Assembly: GCA_028277365.1 (NCBI GenBank)
Contig: JANQGK010000040.1
Span: 1-50,169, forward strand
Direction of reading: 5' to 3'
From: Halieaceae bacterium
Lineage (GTDB): Bacteria; Pseudomonadota; Gammaproteobacteria; Pseudomonadales; Halieaceae
Length of the DNA stretch: 50,169 bases
The stretch's first letter is position 1, and each line of letters opens with the position of its first letter. The translations under genes were made by a program, and so were the position numbers. This document shows positions 1 to 8,786 of the stretch, piece after piece. The notes under the pieces are model-generated. The model was not told the DNA's origin, made no database searches, and worked only from the letters and a program-made list of their open reading frames with translations.

Positions 1-1
1 C

Positions 2-322
2 TCGGCCTCGGTGTGGCGACCAGCCCGGAGGTGGGCCTTGGACACCGAGGCCGAGAAAATTCTCACCGCTCAGGCGGCCCGCCGCCAGAACGATCCCTAC
101 GTCTGGTACGTGCTGGCGGAAACCCAGGGCCTGACCGGCAACACCTACGGCCTGCACCAGTCACGGGCCCAGTACTTCTACCTCAACGGCCGCATGCTGG
201 AGGCGCGCTCCCAGCTCGGTTACGCCCTGCGCCTGGCGCCGGACCCGGTGGCCGAGGAGCGTATTCGCACCGAGCAGCGCTACGTCGAGAACGCGGCTCG
301 CGCGCTGGGTCAGCTCAAGTAG
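2..322 (+). CDS. C-terminal end of a BepA/YfgC-like M48 metalloprotease (TPR part, 5' truncated by window edge)
   Basis: The frame is open from the first bases of the window, so this is the end of a longer gene and not a short gene starting at the GTG at 11. The visible ~106 residues form helical repeats (RRQNDPYVWYVLAETQG, then RAQYFYLNGRMLEARSQLGY) typical of the TPR tail of the periplasmic M48 protease BepA/YfgC, which assists outer-membrane protein assembly. The HExxH protease domain would lie upstream, outside the window, so activity cannot be judged. The next gene, purN, converges on it with 13 bp between stops. The BepA assignment rests on the tail pattern only; another TPR protein is possible. 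Confidence 0.6.
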   Translation, partial: SASVWRPARRWALDTEAEKILTAQAARRQNDPYVWYVLAETQGLTGNTYGLHQSRAQYFYLNGRMLEARSQLGYALRLAPDPVAEERIRTEQRYVENAARALGQLK

Positions 323-335
323 GCGGGCGCCCGGG

Positions 336-977
336 CTAGATGGTGTCCAGGTCGGCACCGCTCGCCGGCAGCGCTTCACCGTCCAGCAGGGCGCGGTCGC
401 CGCACAGTTCCAGGCGTCCTTCCACAAACCAGCGCGCGGCCTGCGGGTAGAGCTGGTGTTCGCGTAGCTGCACTCGGGCGGCGAGGGTATCGGCGCTGTC
501 GCCGGCTTCGATGGGCACCCGGGCAAACAGTACGGGCGGGCCGCCGTCCAGCTCCTCGGTGACGAAATGCACGGTGGCGCCGGCCTCGCTGTCGCCGGCA
601 TCAAGGGCCCGCTGGTGAGTCTTGAGTCCCGGATATTTCGGTAGCAGAGACGGGTGGATGTTCAGCAGGCGGCTGCGGAAGGCGGCGATGAAATCCGGCG
701 TCAGGATGCGCATGAAACCCGCCAGGATGACGAGGTCGGGGGCAAAGGGCGCCAGTGCCTCCAGCATCGCGGCGTCAAAGGCCTCGCGTGACTCGAACTC
801 CCGGTGATCAACCACCAGGGTAGGAATGTTGGCGGCATGGGCGCGGGCCAGGCCGCCCGCTTCGGGTTTGTTGCTCAGCACCACGGCAATCTCGGCGGGC
901 AAAGCGCCGCGGGCGCAGTCGTCGATAAACGACTGCAGGTTGGAACCGCTGCCGGAAATTAGTACCGCGAGCTTCAC
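336..977 (-). CDS. purN: Phosphoribosylglycinamide formyltransferase PurN
   Basis: Third step of de novo purine synthesis in the cytoplasm: transfer of a formyl group from 10-formyl-THF to GAR. The 213-residue length fits the folate-dependent GART family. The N-terminal glycine-rich motif [11 protein letters not shown] (residues 7-17) binds the phosphate. The catalytic triad is visible as N106 and H108 in [14 protein letters not shown] and D144 in EELDGGP, the same numbering as the E. coli enzyme. The ATG overlaps the purM stop by 4 bp (ATGA), so the two are translationally coupled and PurN is made from the purM transcript. Confidence 0.96.
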   Translation of the reverse strand: MKLAVLISGSGSNLQSFIDDCARGALPAEIAVVLSNKPEAGGLARAHAANIPTLVVDHREFESREAFDAAMLEALAPFAPDLVILAGFMRILTPDFIAAFRSRLLNIHPSLLPKYPGLKTHQRALDAGDSEAGATVHFVTEELDGGPPVLFARVPIEAGDSADTLAARVQLREHQLYPQAARWFVEGRLELCGDRALLDGEALPASGADLDTI

Positions 978-2023
978 AGCCCGTTCAATGCCACCGTCTG
1001 CCCGGCGTCTTCACGGATGCTGCCCAGTCGCCAGGCGGTCTCGCCGCTGGCCTTGAGCTCGGCCAGGGTGGTATCTGCGTCCCCCTCGGCCACGCATACC
1101 ACCATGCCCACGCCGCAGTTGAAGGTGCGGTACATCTCGCGGCTGTCCACATTGCCCTGGGTCTGCAGCCAGTGGAAGATTTCCGGCCAGTCCCAGCTGC
1201 CGGTCTCGATGGCGGCGCCAGCGCCGGCGGGCAGCACTCGCGGCAGGTTCTCCAACAGGCCGCCGCCGGTGATATGGCACAGGGCCCGCACGTCCACCGC
1301 GTCGAACAAACTCAACAGCGACTTGACGTAAATGCGGGTCGGCTCCAGCAGGGTGCGGCCCAGGCTGCGGCCAGCGAAGTCGGCAGCCAGGTCGCTGCCC
1401 GACACCTCGATGATCTTGCGAATCAGCGAGTAACCATTGGAGTGGGGGCCGCTGGAGGCCAGGCCGATCAGCGCGTCACCAGCCTCAACCTTGCTGCCGT
1501 CAATGATCGCGGACTTCTCCGCCACACCCACGCAGAAGCCCGCGAGGTCGTAGTCCTCACCCTCGTACATGCCCGGCATTTCTGCGGTTTCGCCACCCAC
1601 CAGGGCACAGCCCGCCAGTTCGCAGCCGCGGCCGATGCCTTCCACCACTGCCGCGGCGGTGTCCACCGACAGCTTGCCGGTGGCGTAGTAGTCGAGGAAA
1701 AACAGCGGCTCTGCGCCGGCCACCACCAGGTCGTTGACGCACATGGCGACCAGGTCGATGCCGATGCTGTCGTGAATACCGAGGTCCATGGCCAGCTTGA
1801 GCTTGGTGCCGACGCCATCGGTGCCCGATACCAGCACCGGCTCCCGGTAGCCGGCAGGAATTTCGCAGAGGGCGCCAAAGCCGCCGAGGCCGCCCATCAC
1901 TTCCGGGCGATGGGTGCGTTTGGCCACGTGCTTGATGCGCTGGACCAGCGCGTCGCCGGCATCAATATCGACGCCGGCGTCCTTGTAGCTCAGGGATTGG
2001 GGCTTGGCAGGCTGGTCGCTCAT
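974..2023 (-). CDS. purM: Phosphoribosylformylglycinamidine cyclo-ligase PurM (AIR synthetase)
   Basis: ATP-dependent ring closure of FGAM to AIR in purine synthesis. 349 residues, the normal length. The nucleotide/phosphate loop [13 protein letters not shown] (about residue 66), the [20 protein letters not shown] motif and [15 protein letters not shown] are all diagnostic of PurM. It is first in a purM-purN operon on the minus strand. Its start lies 98 bp from the divergent DUF2066 gene, an arrangement widespread in Gammaproteobacteria. No truncation or odd residue seen. Confidence 0.97.
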   Translation of the reverse strand: MSDQPAKPQSLSYKDAGVDIDAGDALVQRIKHVAKRTHRPEVMGGLGGFGALCEIPAGYREPVLVSGTDGVGTKLKLAMDLGIHDSIGIDLVAMCVNDLVVAGAEPLFFLDYYATGKLSVDTAAAVVEGIGRGCELAGCALVGGETAEMPGMYEGEDYDLAGFCVGVAEKSAIIDGSKVEAGDALIGLASSGPHSNGYSLIRKIIEVSGSDLAADFAGRSLGRTLLEPTRIYVKSLLSLFDAVDVRALCHITGGGLLENLPRVLPAGAGAAIETGSWDWPEIFHWLQTQGNVDSREMYRTFNCGVGMVVCVAEGDADTTLAELKASGETAWRLGSIREDAGQTVALNGL

Positions 2024-2121
2024 TTCGGCAGGGGTGCGGAAAAAGGCGCTATTCTATCCTGTCACCGCGCGCCCCGGTACTGCTAAAATCCGCGGGCGAT
2101 GAACTCCTCGAGACAAATCCC

Positions 2122-3177
2122 GTGAGGTTGCTGACGGCCCTGGCCTGCACCGTTTTCCTGCTGGCAGCGACGGCACAGGCTGTTGTGGTGGAAGACCTGC
2201 ACCGCGCCCTGGTGCCGGTGGAAGACCACTCCCCGCGTGAGCTCGGCCGTGCCACCCGCGCCGGTCTCGCCCAGGTCTACGTGAAGATGTCCGGCAGTCC
2301 CACGGTGCTGGACAACCCGCTGCTGCAGCAGTCGCTGGACAATGCCTCCAACTACATGCAGCGCTACCGCTACCTGCGCTCCAATGAAGACGACAGCCTG
2401 CAGCTGCAGGTGCACTTCGACCCTCAACTGATCAACGACCTGTTGCTGCAGGCCAGTGCGCCCCTGTGGACGGCCAACCGGCCGCCCCTGCTGATCTGGC
2501 TGGTGGTGGATGACGGCGCCGGACGGCGACTGGCCACCGCGGAGACGCATCCGGCGCTGTTCGAGCGCCTGGCGCAGGAGCTGGAGCGGCGCGGCGTTCC
2601 CGCGGTCTACCCCCTTTATGATTTGCAGGACACAGTTGCGCTGGATGTGCACGAGCTGTGGCGCATGGACGAACTGGCGATCTTTGGCGCCTCCCAGCGC
2701 TATGGCATCGCCAATGTGCTGGCCGGGCGCCTGACCACCCTGCCCGGCGAGCGCTGGATGGGGGACTGGATCTACCTGCACAACCAGGATTCCTCTTCGG
2801 CCAGCTTTTACGGAGAGGCGGCGCCGGTATTCTCCGCCGCCATGGTGGACGCCGTAGCAGACCGCATGGCGGAGCGCTACGCGGTCGCCGCCGGCACCAG
2901 CCGCGGCCAGGACGTGCTGGTGCGGGTCGATGCGATCAGAGACTTCGCCCAGTACCGGCAGGTGTTGCAGCTGTTTGAGAATGTCGAGCTGGTGGATGAC
3001 GCCTGGCCGGCTTACCTGGAGGATGAGTCGGTGGTATTCCGGCTCTCGGCCCAGGCTGAGCCCGAACAGCTCGATCGTATCGTCTCCCTCAACCGCAGGC
3101 TGCAGCGCCTGGATGCCGCCCAGCCGCTGCGCCGTGGCCCTCTCAACCTCGACCTGGTGTACCGATGGAATCCATGA
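2122..3177 (+). CDS. DUF2066 domain-containing periplasmic protein
   Basis: 351 residues with a GTG start and an N-terminal signal peptide (RLLTALACTVFLLAATAQA, likely cut after AQA), so exported. The body (for example GLAQVYVKMSGSPTVLDNP and YRYLRSNEDDSLQLQVHFD) matches the DUF2066 family, which sits next to purM, perM and hda in many gammaproteobacteria. No catalytic motif is visible and the function is unknown. An ATG at 2099 is out of frame and closed by a TGA that overlaps this GTG, so the GTG is the reasonable start, though its Shine-Dalgarno sequence is poor. The 3' end overlaps the next gene by 13 bp, suggesting an operon with the transporter and hda. Confidence 0.85.
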   Translation: MRLLTALACTVFLLAATAQAVVVEDLHRALVPVEDHSPRELGRATRAGLAQVYVKMSGSPTVLDNPLLQQSLDNASNYMQRYRYLRSNEDDSLQLQVHFDPQLINDLLLQASAPLWTANRPPLLIWLVVDDGAGRRLATAETHPALFERLAQELERRGVPAVYPLYDLQDTVALDVHELWRMDELAIFGASQRYGIANVLAGRLTTLPGERWMGDWIYLHNQDSSSASFYGEAAPVFSAAMVDAVADRMAERYAVAAGTSRGQDVLVRVDAIRDFAQYRQVLQLFENVELVDDAWPAYLEDESVVFRLSAQAEPEQLDRIVSLNRRLQRLDAAQPLRRGPLNLDLVYRWNP

Positions 3178-4289
3178 TGCGCCCCAGTCGGCAGTTCCTG
3201 GGCCTGCCGCTGTTGCTGGCCCTGGCGCTGTTGCTGTGGCTGGCCTACGAACTGCGGCCGATCCTGTCGCCTTTTGTGATCGGCGCCCTGATTGCCTACC
3301 TCGGCGACCCGGTAACGGATTGGCTGGAGCACCGTGGCGTGGGCCGCAGTCTGGCGGTGACCCTGGTGTTCCTCGGCCTGACGCTGCTGATCATCGGCTC
3401 GGCCGCCATCATGCTGCCGCTGCTGCTGAGTCAGGTAAACGTGCTGGTGCGCGGCATCCCGGTGGCCTACGAATGGGCTACCACCAGCGTACTGCCCTGG
3501 CTGCGGACCACCCTGGACCTGCCGCCGGAGGCGGTGCCGAAGCTGCAGATCAAGCAGACTCTGGCTGAGAACTGGCAGTCCCTGGGCAAGATGATGGCGG
3601 CCCTGGGGCGCTACGTGGGCAGTTCCAGCGCCAACCTGGCCCTGTCCCTTGGCAACGCCGTCCTGGTGCCTGTGGTGGCGTTCTACCTGCTGCGTGATTG
3701 GGACAAAATCACGCCCAAGGTGATGAATCTGTTGCCCGAAGACTGGCAGGGCAAGGGTAAGGAGCTGGCGCGGGAGTGCGACGAGGTGATCGGCGCTTTC
3801 CTGAGGGGGCAGCTGCTGGTGATGATGGCCCTGACGCTGATCTACTCGCTGGGCCTGGTGACGATTGGGCTCGAAGTGGCGGTCGCCATCGGTGTGTTCG
3901 CGGGCCTGTTTGCCATCGTACCCTACCTGGGCACCGTCATGGGTGTTGGTGCCGCCGCGGTGGCCGCCTGGATCCAGTTCGGTGAATTCAGCGCGCTGCT
4001 GGGCGTGGCGGCGGTATTTACCGTGGCCCAGATGATCGAGAGCTATATCCTCACGCCCTACCTGGTGGGCGACCGTATCGGCCTGCACCCGGTGGCGGTG
4101 ATTTTCGCGGTACTGGCGGGGGGACAGTTGGCGGGTTTTGTCGGGGTGCTTATCGGCTTGCCGTTGGCGGCGGTGATAGCGGTGCTTCTGCGGCATGTAA
4201 AGGACTACTATACGGCTTCTGATTTCTACGCCGGTGACAGCGAGCAGCGCACAGTGAGTGGTGCACTCAAGGCGGACGATGGCGGCTGA
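3165..4289 (+). CDS. AI-2E family transporter (PerM-type membrane protein)
   Basis: 374-residue inner-membrane protein with about eight hydrophobic segments. It starts with FLGLPLLLALALLLWLAYEL and has the family hallmark near the C-terminus: PYLVGDRIGLHPVAVIFAVL followed by GFVGVLIGLPLAAVIAVLL. This places it in the AI-2E/PerM (YdiK, TqsA) exporter superfamily; the substrate cannot be told. It overlaps the DUF2066 gene upstream and hda downstream, consistent with the conserved purM/perM/hda neighbourhood. Two further in-frame ATGs (3174, 3177) sit just after the chosen start, so the exact N-terminus is open by 3-4 residues. Confidence 0.9.
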   Translation: MESMMRPSRQFLGLPLLLALALLLWLAYELRPILSPFVIGALIAYLGDPVTDWLEHRGVGRSLAVTLVFLGLTLLIIGSAAIMLPLLLSQVNVLVRGIPVAYEWATTSVLPWLRTTLDLPPEAVPKLQIKQTLAENWQSLGKMMAALGRYVGSSSANLALSLGNAVLVPVVAFYLLRDWDKITPKVMNLLPEDWQGKGKELARECDEVIGAFLRGQLLVMMALTLIYSLGLVTIGLEVAVAIGVFAGLFAIVPYLGTVMGVGAAAVAAWIQFGEFSALLGVAAVFTVAQMIESYILTPYLVGDRIGLHPVAVIFAVLAGGQLAGFVGVLIGLPLAAVIAVLLRHVKDYYTASDFYAGDSEQRTVSGALKADDGG

Positions 4290-4980
4290 ACTGGCGCAGC
4301 TGGCGCTACCCGTGCATCTGCGCGACGATGCGACCATGGACAATTTCCTGTTCAGCGAGGCGCTGGGGCCGCTACGCATTGCCCTGGAGCAGCAAACCGG
4401 CGCCGACGGCGAGCCCGCTATTTTTCTGCACGGGCCGCCCGGCAGCGGCCGCAGCCACCTGCTGCAAGCGGCTGTCCACGCCCTGCCGTCAGGAGATGCC
4501 CAGTATCTGCCGCTGGAGCAGCTCAGTGCCATGCCCCCCGAGCAAGTACTCGATGGTATGGACACCCTGTCCCGGGTGTGTCTGGACAACCTGCAGGCCG
4601 TGGCCGGTGACCCGAGCTGGGAGCGGGCCCTGTTCAACTTCATCAACCGCTCCCGTGAAGCAGGCTGCCGGCTGCTGATCGCCGCTGACGCGGCGCCGCG
4701 ACAGCTGGCTGTGACCCTGCCTGATCTGGCCTCGCGCCTGAGCTGGGGCGTGGTATTCCAGCTCGCGGCACCGGGAGACGAGGACAAGCTGGCGATTCTG
4801 CGGTTTCGTGCCCAACGGCGCGGGCTGCACCTGGAAGAAGAGGCGGCGCGTTACATCCTGTCCCGCGCGCCGCGGGCCATGAGCGCGCTGATGGAGATGC
4901 TCGAGCAGCTCGACCGGGACTCTATGGCACTGCAGCGCACCCTGACCATTCCCTTTATCAAGGCGCGCTTCGGCTGGTGA
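4279..4980 (+). CDS. hda: DnaA regulatory inactivator Hda
   Basis: AAA+ protein that, with the DNA-loaded beta clamp, stimulates hydrolysis of DnaA-bound ATP and so prevents re-initiation of replication. The ATG at 4279 is preferred over an earlier GTG: it has AAGGCGG upstream and gives the usual ~233-residue Hda. The clamp-binding motif QLALP is at residues 7-11. The Walker A loop is GPPGSGRS, and a DnaA-like sensor region follows (LASRLSWGVVFQL). The start lies inside the end of the transporter gene, so expression is probably coupled. Confidence 0.93.
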   Translation: MAAELAQLALPVHLRDDATMDNFLFSEALGPLRIALEQQTGADGEPAIFLHGPPGSGRSHLLQAAVHALPSGDAQYLPLEQLSAMPPEQVLDGMDTLSRVCLDNLQAVAGDPSWERALFNFINRSREAGCRLLIAADAAPRQLAVTLPDLASRLSWGVVFQLAAPGDEDKLAILRFRAQRRGLHLEEEAARYILSRAPRAMSALMEMLEQLDRDSMALQRTLTIPFIKARFGW

Positions 4981-5088
4981 GCTTCACGAAAGCTGCATAA
5001 AACTCTGCTCCAATAGTGATTTCGTCAAGCGATTGCTATGCTTGTATTGCACGGATCCCGCAATATAAGCAAACAAGGAGTTAGCCCC

Positions 5089-6156
5089 ATGCCCAGTTTC
5101 AATGCCCCCCTCGCGCTGCTGCTGGCAGCACTGCTGGCTATGGCGTCCACGGCCTCGGCCGACGGCCCGCCTATCACCTTTTCGGCCGGTGGCAGTTACA
5201 ACATTTTCGACGATGACCGCGAGGTGGACGACGATTTCGGCTATTTCGGCGCTATTGAATACCGCTTCACCGAGCGCTGGGCGGGTGAGTTCTGGCTGAG
5301 CGACGGCGAGGCGGACGGCGACAACGGTTTCGACGTGGACACCCTGCGCTGGCACCTGGATGCGCTGTATTACCTGAACCCCCGGGGCAACCTGCATCCC
5401 TACCTGGCTGCCGGCGGCGGCCAGCTTGAACGCGAGTGGGACGTGCCCAACGGCAACCTCGACGAGGTCGACACCGAGGCGAACTTCGGCGGCGGCGTGC
5501 ACTGGTATTTCACCGACAACTTCAGCCTGCGTGGCGACGCCCGCTACCTGTTTGGATTTGACGATGACACCAGCGACTTCACGGTCTCTATCGGCCTGTC
5601 CTACCGCCTGGGTTCTCCGCAGCCGCGACGCCGGGCTGCGGAGCCGGCGCCAGAACCAGCTCCAGAACCGGAGCCGGCACGAGAACCGGAACCCCTGGAC
5701 AGCGATGGTGACGGGGTGCAGGACGAGAACGACGCCTGCCCTCGGACGCCGGCCGGCCGCCGCGTTGATGCGCGCGGCTGTGAGCCGCGCTTCGTGCGCG
5801 GTGAGTCGGTGCAGCTTAAGGTCAACTTCGCCTTTGATTCTGCCCGGGTAGATACCAACTACCTCGACGACATCAGGGCGTTGGCGGACTTCATGAAGCG
5901 CCACCCGGACGTGTCGACGACCATCGAGGCCCACACCGACAGTATGGGCCCGGAGGCCTACAACCTGGGTCTGTCCCAGCGCCGTGCTGACGCGGTGATT
6001 GAGGTGCTGACAAGCCGCTTCGGCATTAACGCTTCGCGTCTCACGGCCCAGGGCTACGGGGAATCCCAGCCCATTGAAAGCAACGATACCGAAGCCGGGC
6101 GGGCCGCCAACCGGCGCGTGGTGGCCAGTATCGCCACCGAAGACCGCATGGAGTAA
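5089..6156 (+). CDS. OmpA-family outer-membrane protein (beta-barrel, TSP3-like linker, OmpA peptidoglycan-binding domain)
   Basis: Starts at the ATG with AAGGAG 8 bp upstream (5075-5080). 355 residues: signal peptide ending TASA, then an eight-strand-like barrel (residues ~25-185, alternating aromatic strands such as FGGGVHWYFTDNFSLRGDAR). A Pro/Glu-rich linker (PEPAPEPEPAREPEP) and an acidic DSDGDGVQDENDACP repeat of the calcium-binding thrombospondin-3 type follow. The OmpA-like domain has the peptidoglycan-binding signature IEAHTDSMG...YNLGLSQRRADAV. It probably anchors the outer membrane to the cell wall. It appears monocistronic. Confidence 0.93.
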   Translation: MPSFNAPLALLLAALLAMASTASADGPPITFSAGGSYNIFDDDREVDDDFGYFGAIEYRFTERWAGEFWLSDGEADGDNGFDVDTLRWHLDALYYLNPRGNLHPYLAAGGGQLEREWDVPNGNLDEVDTEANFGGGVHWYFTDNFSLRGDARYLFGFDDDTSDFTVSIGLSYRLGSPQPRRRAAEPAPEPAPEPEPAREPEPLDSDGDGVQDENDACPRTPAGRRVDARGCEPRFVRGESVQLKVNFAFDSARVDTNYLDDIRALADFMKRHPDVSTTIEAHTDSMGPEAYNLGLSQRRADAVIEVLTSRFGINASRLTAQGYGESQPIESNDTEAGRAANRRVVASIATEDRME

Positions 6157-6171
6157 TCCCGCGTACACCGG

Positions 6172-6207
6172 GCTCCGGGAGCGGCTCATTTGCGCCGCGC
6201 CCGGAGC
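6172..6207. terminator. GC-rich inverted repeat downstream of the OmpA-family gene
   Basis: GCTCCGGG (6172-6179) pairs with CCCGGAGC (6200-6207), and inside it GCGGC pairs with GCCGC, giving a long GC-rich hairpin 15 bp after the stop codon. There is no clear T-run behind it, so it may act as a weak terminator or simply as a 3'-end stabilising hairpin. Confidence 0.4.
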
Positions 6208-6269
6208 GCCTTCCCCCTGTCTTCGCACCCCGCCGACAGCTGTCACAGTCCTAAAACGTGGTATGAACC

Positions 6270-6291
6270 GACTGTGACATTGGTCACAGTC
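6270..6291. promoter_or_regulatory. Perfect CRP/Vfr-type palindrome
   Basis: GACTGTGAC and GTCACAGTC are perfect 9-bp inverted arms around ATTG. The core TGTGA-N6-TCACA (6273-6288) matches the CRP/Vfr family consensus exactly. It lies about 67 bp upstream of the ATG of the membrane-protein/VWA operon. A half-site-like CTGTCACAG lies at 6239-6247. Confidence 0.6.
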
Positions 6292-6357
6292 TGCTGATCC
6301 GCCATTGGCGCCCCGGCCCCCTCCCTGCCATCAATAGGAAAATTGGAGGGCTTAAAT

Positions 6358-7818
6358 ATGAGCTGGTCAGATTTTCTGAGCATTACCCCCTATCCGGGAC
6401 TGTCGCTGCTATTGCTGTTCCTGGCCCTGTCCCTGGTGGTCTACTTCAGTCGCAGCTCCCTGCGCGCCGGCCTGCTGCACGCGGGCAACACCCTGTACCG
6501 GGCCTGCCGCATGGGCAGCGTGGCGTTCAAGCATGCCGAGCAATCCCTGCAGGCCCGCAACCGCGAGGTGCTGCTGGAGCAGGGGCGACAGGCCGCCGAA
6601 CGCGCCGTGGAGCGCGAGTTCGAGCGCATTGACCATACGGTACGCAAGGAGCTGGGTGACTACCCGGCCCTGCACCGCCAGGTGAGCGAGGCCATTACCG
6701 CCATTGAGGACGACTATCAGCGCTCCCGTGAAGTGCCGCCGGCGCCTCATGCCTGGACCGAGGCCGTTGCCGCCATTGCCCAGATTCCCAAGGCGGAGGG
6801 TATGGTCGCCACCATGCTGGAAAGCGTGCACCAGTCGATTTGCGACATGGAAGAACGCGCCATCGATGAGTACCGTAAGGATTCCCGCGAGCGCCACCGC
6901 CTGCTGAGCCGGGCCCGGCCCCACTGGCAGGAGCTGGTGCGCCGCCTGGGCGGGGCCGAGACCCGCCTGCAGCGGCTGCTGGATCGCGCCGGCGCCATCG
7001 ACAATCACATGAAGGACTATGCCGAGATCAACCAGGGTTCCGATGCAGCGCTGCGTCGCCTGTCGTCGTCATCCCTGACGCAGTTCTTTGTCTCCAGCTT
7101 TGTGCTGGCTATCGCCGTAGGCGGTGCCATCATCAACTTCAACCTGATCGCCCGGCCGATGGCGGAGATGGTCGGCGGCACCAGCACCATCGGCAGTATG
7201 CAGGTGGCGGATATCGCCGCCCTGGTCATCATCATGGTGGAAATTTCCATGGGCCTGTTCCTGATGGAATCTCTGCGCATTACCCGGCTGTTCCCGGTGA
7301 TCAGCGCCCTGGACGATCGTCTGCGGGTGCGTATGGTGTGGATTTCCCTGGGAATCCTGACCTCGCTGGCTTTGGTAGAGGCGGGCCTCGCCTTCATGCG
7401 CGAGATCCTGGTGCAAGACGAACTGGCCACTGCAGCTATGCTGCGCGGCGACGAGCTGGCGGCGGGTCCGCCGCCCTTCATGTGGATCACCACTGCCGCG
7501 CAGATGGGCATGGGCTTCATCCTGCCTTTCGCGCTGACCTTCGTGGCGATTCCGTTGGAAACCTTTATCCACTCACTTCGCACCGTGCTGGGCATGTTCA
7601 CAGTTGCACTGATCCGCGTGCTGGCGACCATCCTGCGAATCGCCGGCGCTCTGTTCCGCGGTACCGGGCCTTTCCTGGCCGAGGTCTGCGATGCAATCGC
7701 CTTCCTGCCCCTGTGGCTGGAGGCGCGCTTTCGCAGTTTGCCGAACAGTGAGAAAGACAAGAAGACGCAGGATGACGGGGTAAGCGGGCTATGGAAAAAC
7801 TCCTTAGAGCAGCACTGA
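6358..7818 (+). CDS. Uncharacterised multi-spanning membrane protein with a cytoplasmic/periplasmic coiled coil
   Basis: 486 residues from the ATG preceded by GGAGG (about 6345-6349). An N-terminal membrane anchor (PGLSLLLLFLALSLVVYF) is followed by ~190 charged, helical, probably coiled-coil residues (QARNREVLLEQGRQAAERAV onward). Then come about five membrane segments (for example FFVSSFVLAIAVGGAIINF, VADIAALVIIMVEISMGLF, WISLGILTSLALVEAGLAF, QMGMGFILPFALTFVAIPL). I do not recognise a named family. It overlaps the next gene, a VWA lipoprotein, by 28 bp, so the two proteins probably work together in the envelope. The perfect CRP-type site upstream suggests cAMP-linked control. Confidence 0.85.
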   Translation: MSWSDFLSITPYPGLSLLLLFLALSLVVYFSRSSLRAGLLHAGNTLYRACRMGSVAFKHAEQSLQARNREVLLEQGRQAAERAVEREFERIDHTVRKELGDYPALHRQVSEAITAIEDDYQRSREVPPAPHAWTEAVAAIAQIPKAEGMVATMLESVHQSICDMEERAIDEYRKDSRERHRLLSRARPHWQELVRRLGGAETRLQRLLDRAGAIDNHMKDYAEINQGSDAALRRLSSSSLTQFFVSSFVLAIAVGGAIINFNLIARPMAEMVGGTSTIGSMQVADIAALVIIMVEISMGLFLMESLRITRLFPVISALDDRLRVRMVWISLGILTSLALVEAGLAFMREILVQDELATAAMLRGDELAAGPPPFMWITTAAQMGMGFILPFALTFVAIPLETFIHSLRTVLGMFTVALIRVLATILRIAGALFRGTGPFLAEVCDAIAFLPLWLEARFRSLPNSEKDKKTQDDGVSGLWKNSLEQH

Positions 7819-8453
7819 TTGTCCTGATCGGCTTCGTGCCGCTGAGCTGCTCGGCGCCGGAAGGCTCGAGCAACCGCGGTGTCTACATGCTGCTGGATAC
7901 CTCCGGCACCTACACCGCTGAGCTGGAGAAAGCGCGGCAGATCATCGCCTACCTGCTGACCCAGCTGGACTCCGGGGATGCCTTCGCGGTGGCCCGTATC
8001 GACACCGGCAGCTTCAGCGAGAAGGACATCATCGCCAAGACGACCTTCAGCGACCGGCCCAGCACCGCCAATCAGGAAAAGCGCGCCTTTCTCGACAAGA
8101 TCGACGAGTTCATCGGCAGCACCCGCTCGGCTGCTTACACCGATATCTCCGGCGGCCTGCTGCAGGCCGATGAGTACCTCACCGAACACGAGGTGGGGCA
8201 CAAGACCATCCTGATCTTCTCCGATATGCAGGAAGAGCTGCCGGCGGGCTACAACCGCGATATCAAGCTGTCCTTTGACGACGTCGAAGTAGTGGCGGTC
8301 AATGTCACCAAGCTGCGCACCGATAACGTCGACCCGCGCGAGTACCTCGACCGGCTGGCCCTGTGGCGGCAGAAGGTCGAAGCGGGCGGCGGCCAATGGC
8401 GCGTCGTCAACGATCTGGACCGGCTCGGCAAACTCCTCTCCGAAAAGGGCTAG
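7791..8453 (+). CDS. VWA-like domain lipoprotein
   Basis: 220 residues. The N-terminus is a lipoprotein signal with lipobox PLSC, acylated cysteine C20. The rest looks like a von Willebrand A fold: VYMLLDTSGTYT gives a MIDAS-like D36-x-S38-x-T40, and TILIFSDMQEELP supplies the conserved acidic strand end. Such domains bind a divalent metal and mediate protein-protein contact. The gene starts inside the end of the preceding membrane-protein gene, so the two are co-translated. The third MIDAS residue is Thr where Ser is usual. Function unknown; a partner or sensor of the membrane protein is my inference. Confidence 0.85.
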   Translation: MEKLLRAALIVLIGFVPLSCSAPEGSSNRGVYMLLDTSGTYTAELEKARQIIAYLLTQLDSGDAFAVARIDTGSFSEKDIIAKTTFSDRPSTANQEKRAFLDKIDEFIGSTRSAAYTDISGGLLQADEYLTEHEVGHKTILIFSDMQEELPAGYNRDIKLSFDDVEVVAVNVTKLRTDNVDPREYLDRLALWRQKVEAGGGQWRVVNDLDRLGKLLSEKG

Positions 8454-8460
8454 CACACCA

Positions 8461-8786
8461 CCGTCATTCCCCCTGCGCGGCAGTCCAGCCGCAATAGCAG
8501 GGGGTCAGACCCCTTGGCTCTCCTTGTTACTCCCTTGGTAGTCAGTGGCGCAGACACTACCTCCACCGAGGGGGTGCGGCTGCGAGCTGCATGTCATCGC
8601 CACGGACGAGGAACTGGCGGTCGCCCGCCACGGCGCCAAAGCGCTGCTGCGTAGGTAACTCTATCAATCTTGCGCTCGGTCAATGGTCGGCGCGCGGCGA
8701 GCATGCACAATGTAGAGCCTGAGTTGTCAGGCAGCCGTTATGCTATCTGCGCTGTAACGGGCATCCTGGCGGAGGAGAGCAAGTCT
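8461..8786. other. Intergenic region with repeat sequences and a possible gene remnant
   Basis: The 333 bp between the VWA lipoprotein and glgC hold a REP-like GTCATTCCCC stretch near 8464, the palindrome at 8500-8513, and an open frame from GTG 8545 to the stop at 8656-8658. The end of that frame (GCELHVIATDEELAVARHGA...) has gene-like composition, but I cannot place it in a family. It may be the tail of a decayed gene. The glgC Shine-Dalgarno GGAGGAG is at 8771-8777. Confidence 0.35.
8500..8513. repeat. Interspersed palindrome, copy 1 (GGGGTCAGACCCC)
   Basis: GGGGGTCAGACCCC is a self-complementary form of the GGGGTCAGAG / CTCTGACCCC family that recurs in intergenic regions of this window. 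This copy is reduced to one short palindrome. Confidence 0.6.

Noticed and set aside
3012..4787. 591-codon open frame on the minus strand
   Set aside because: Antisense to DUF2066, the PerM transporter and hda, all well supported. The translation is rich in His, Gln and Arg with no domain.
4984..6246. 420-codon open frame on the minus strand
   Set aside because: Opposite the OmpA-family gene; composition is that of an antisense shadow.
7017..8456. 479-codon open frame on the minus strand
   Set aside because: Covers two well-supported plus-strand genes (membrane protein and VWA lipoprotein) and lacks any domain.
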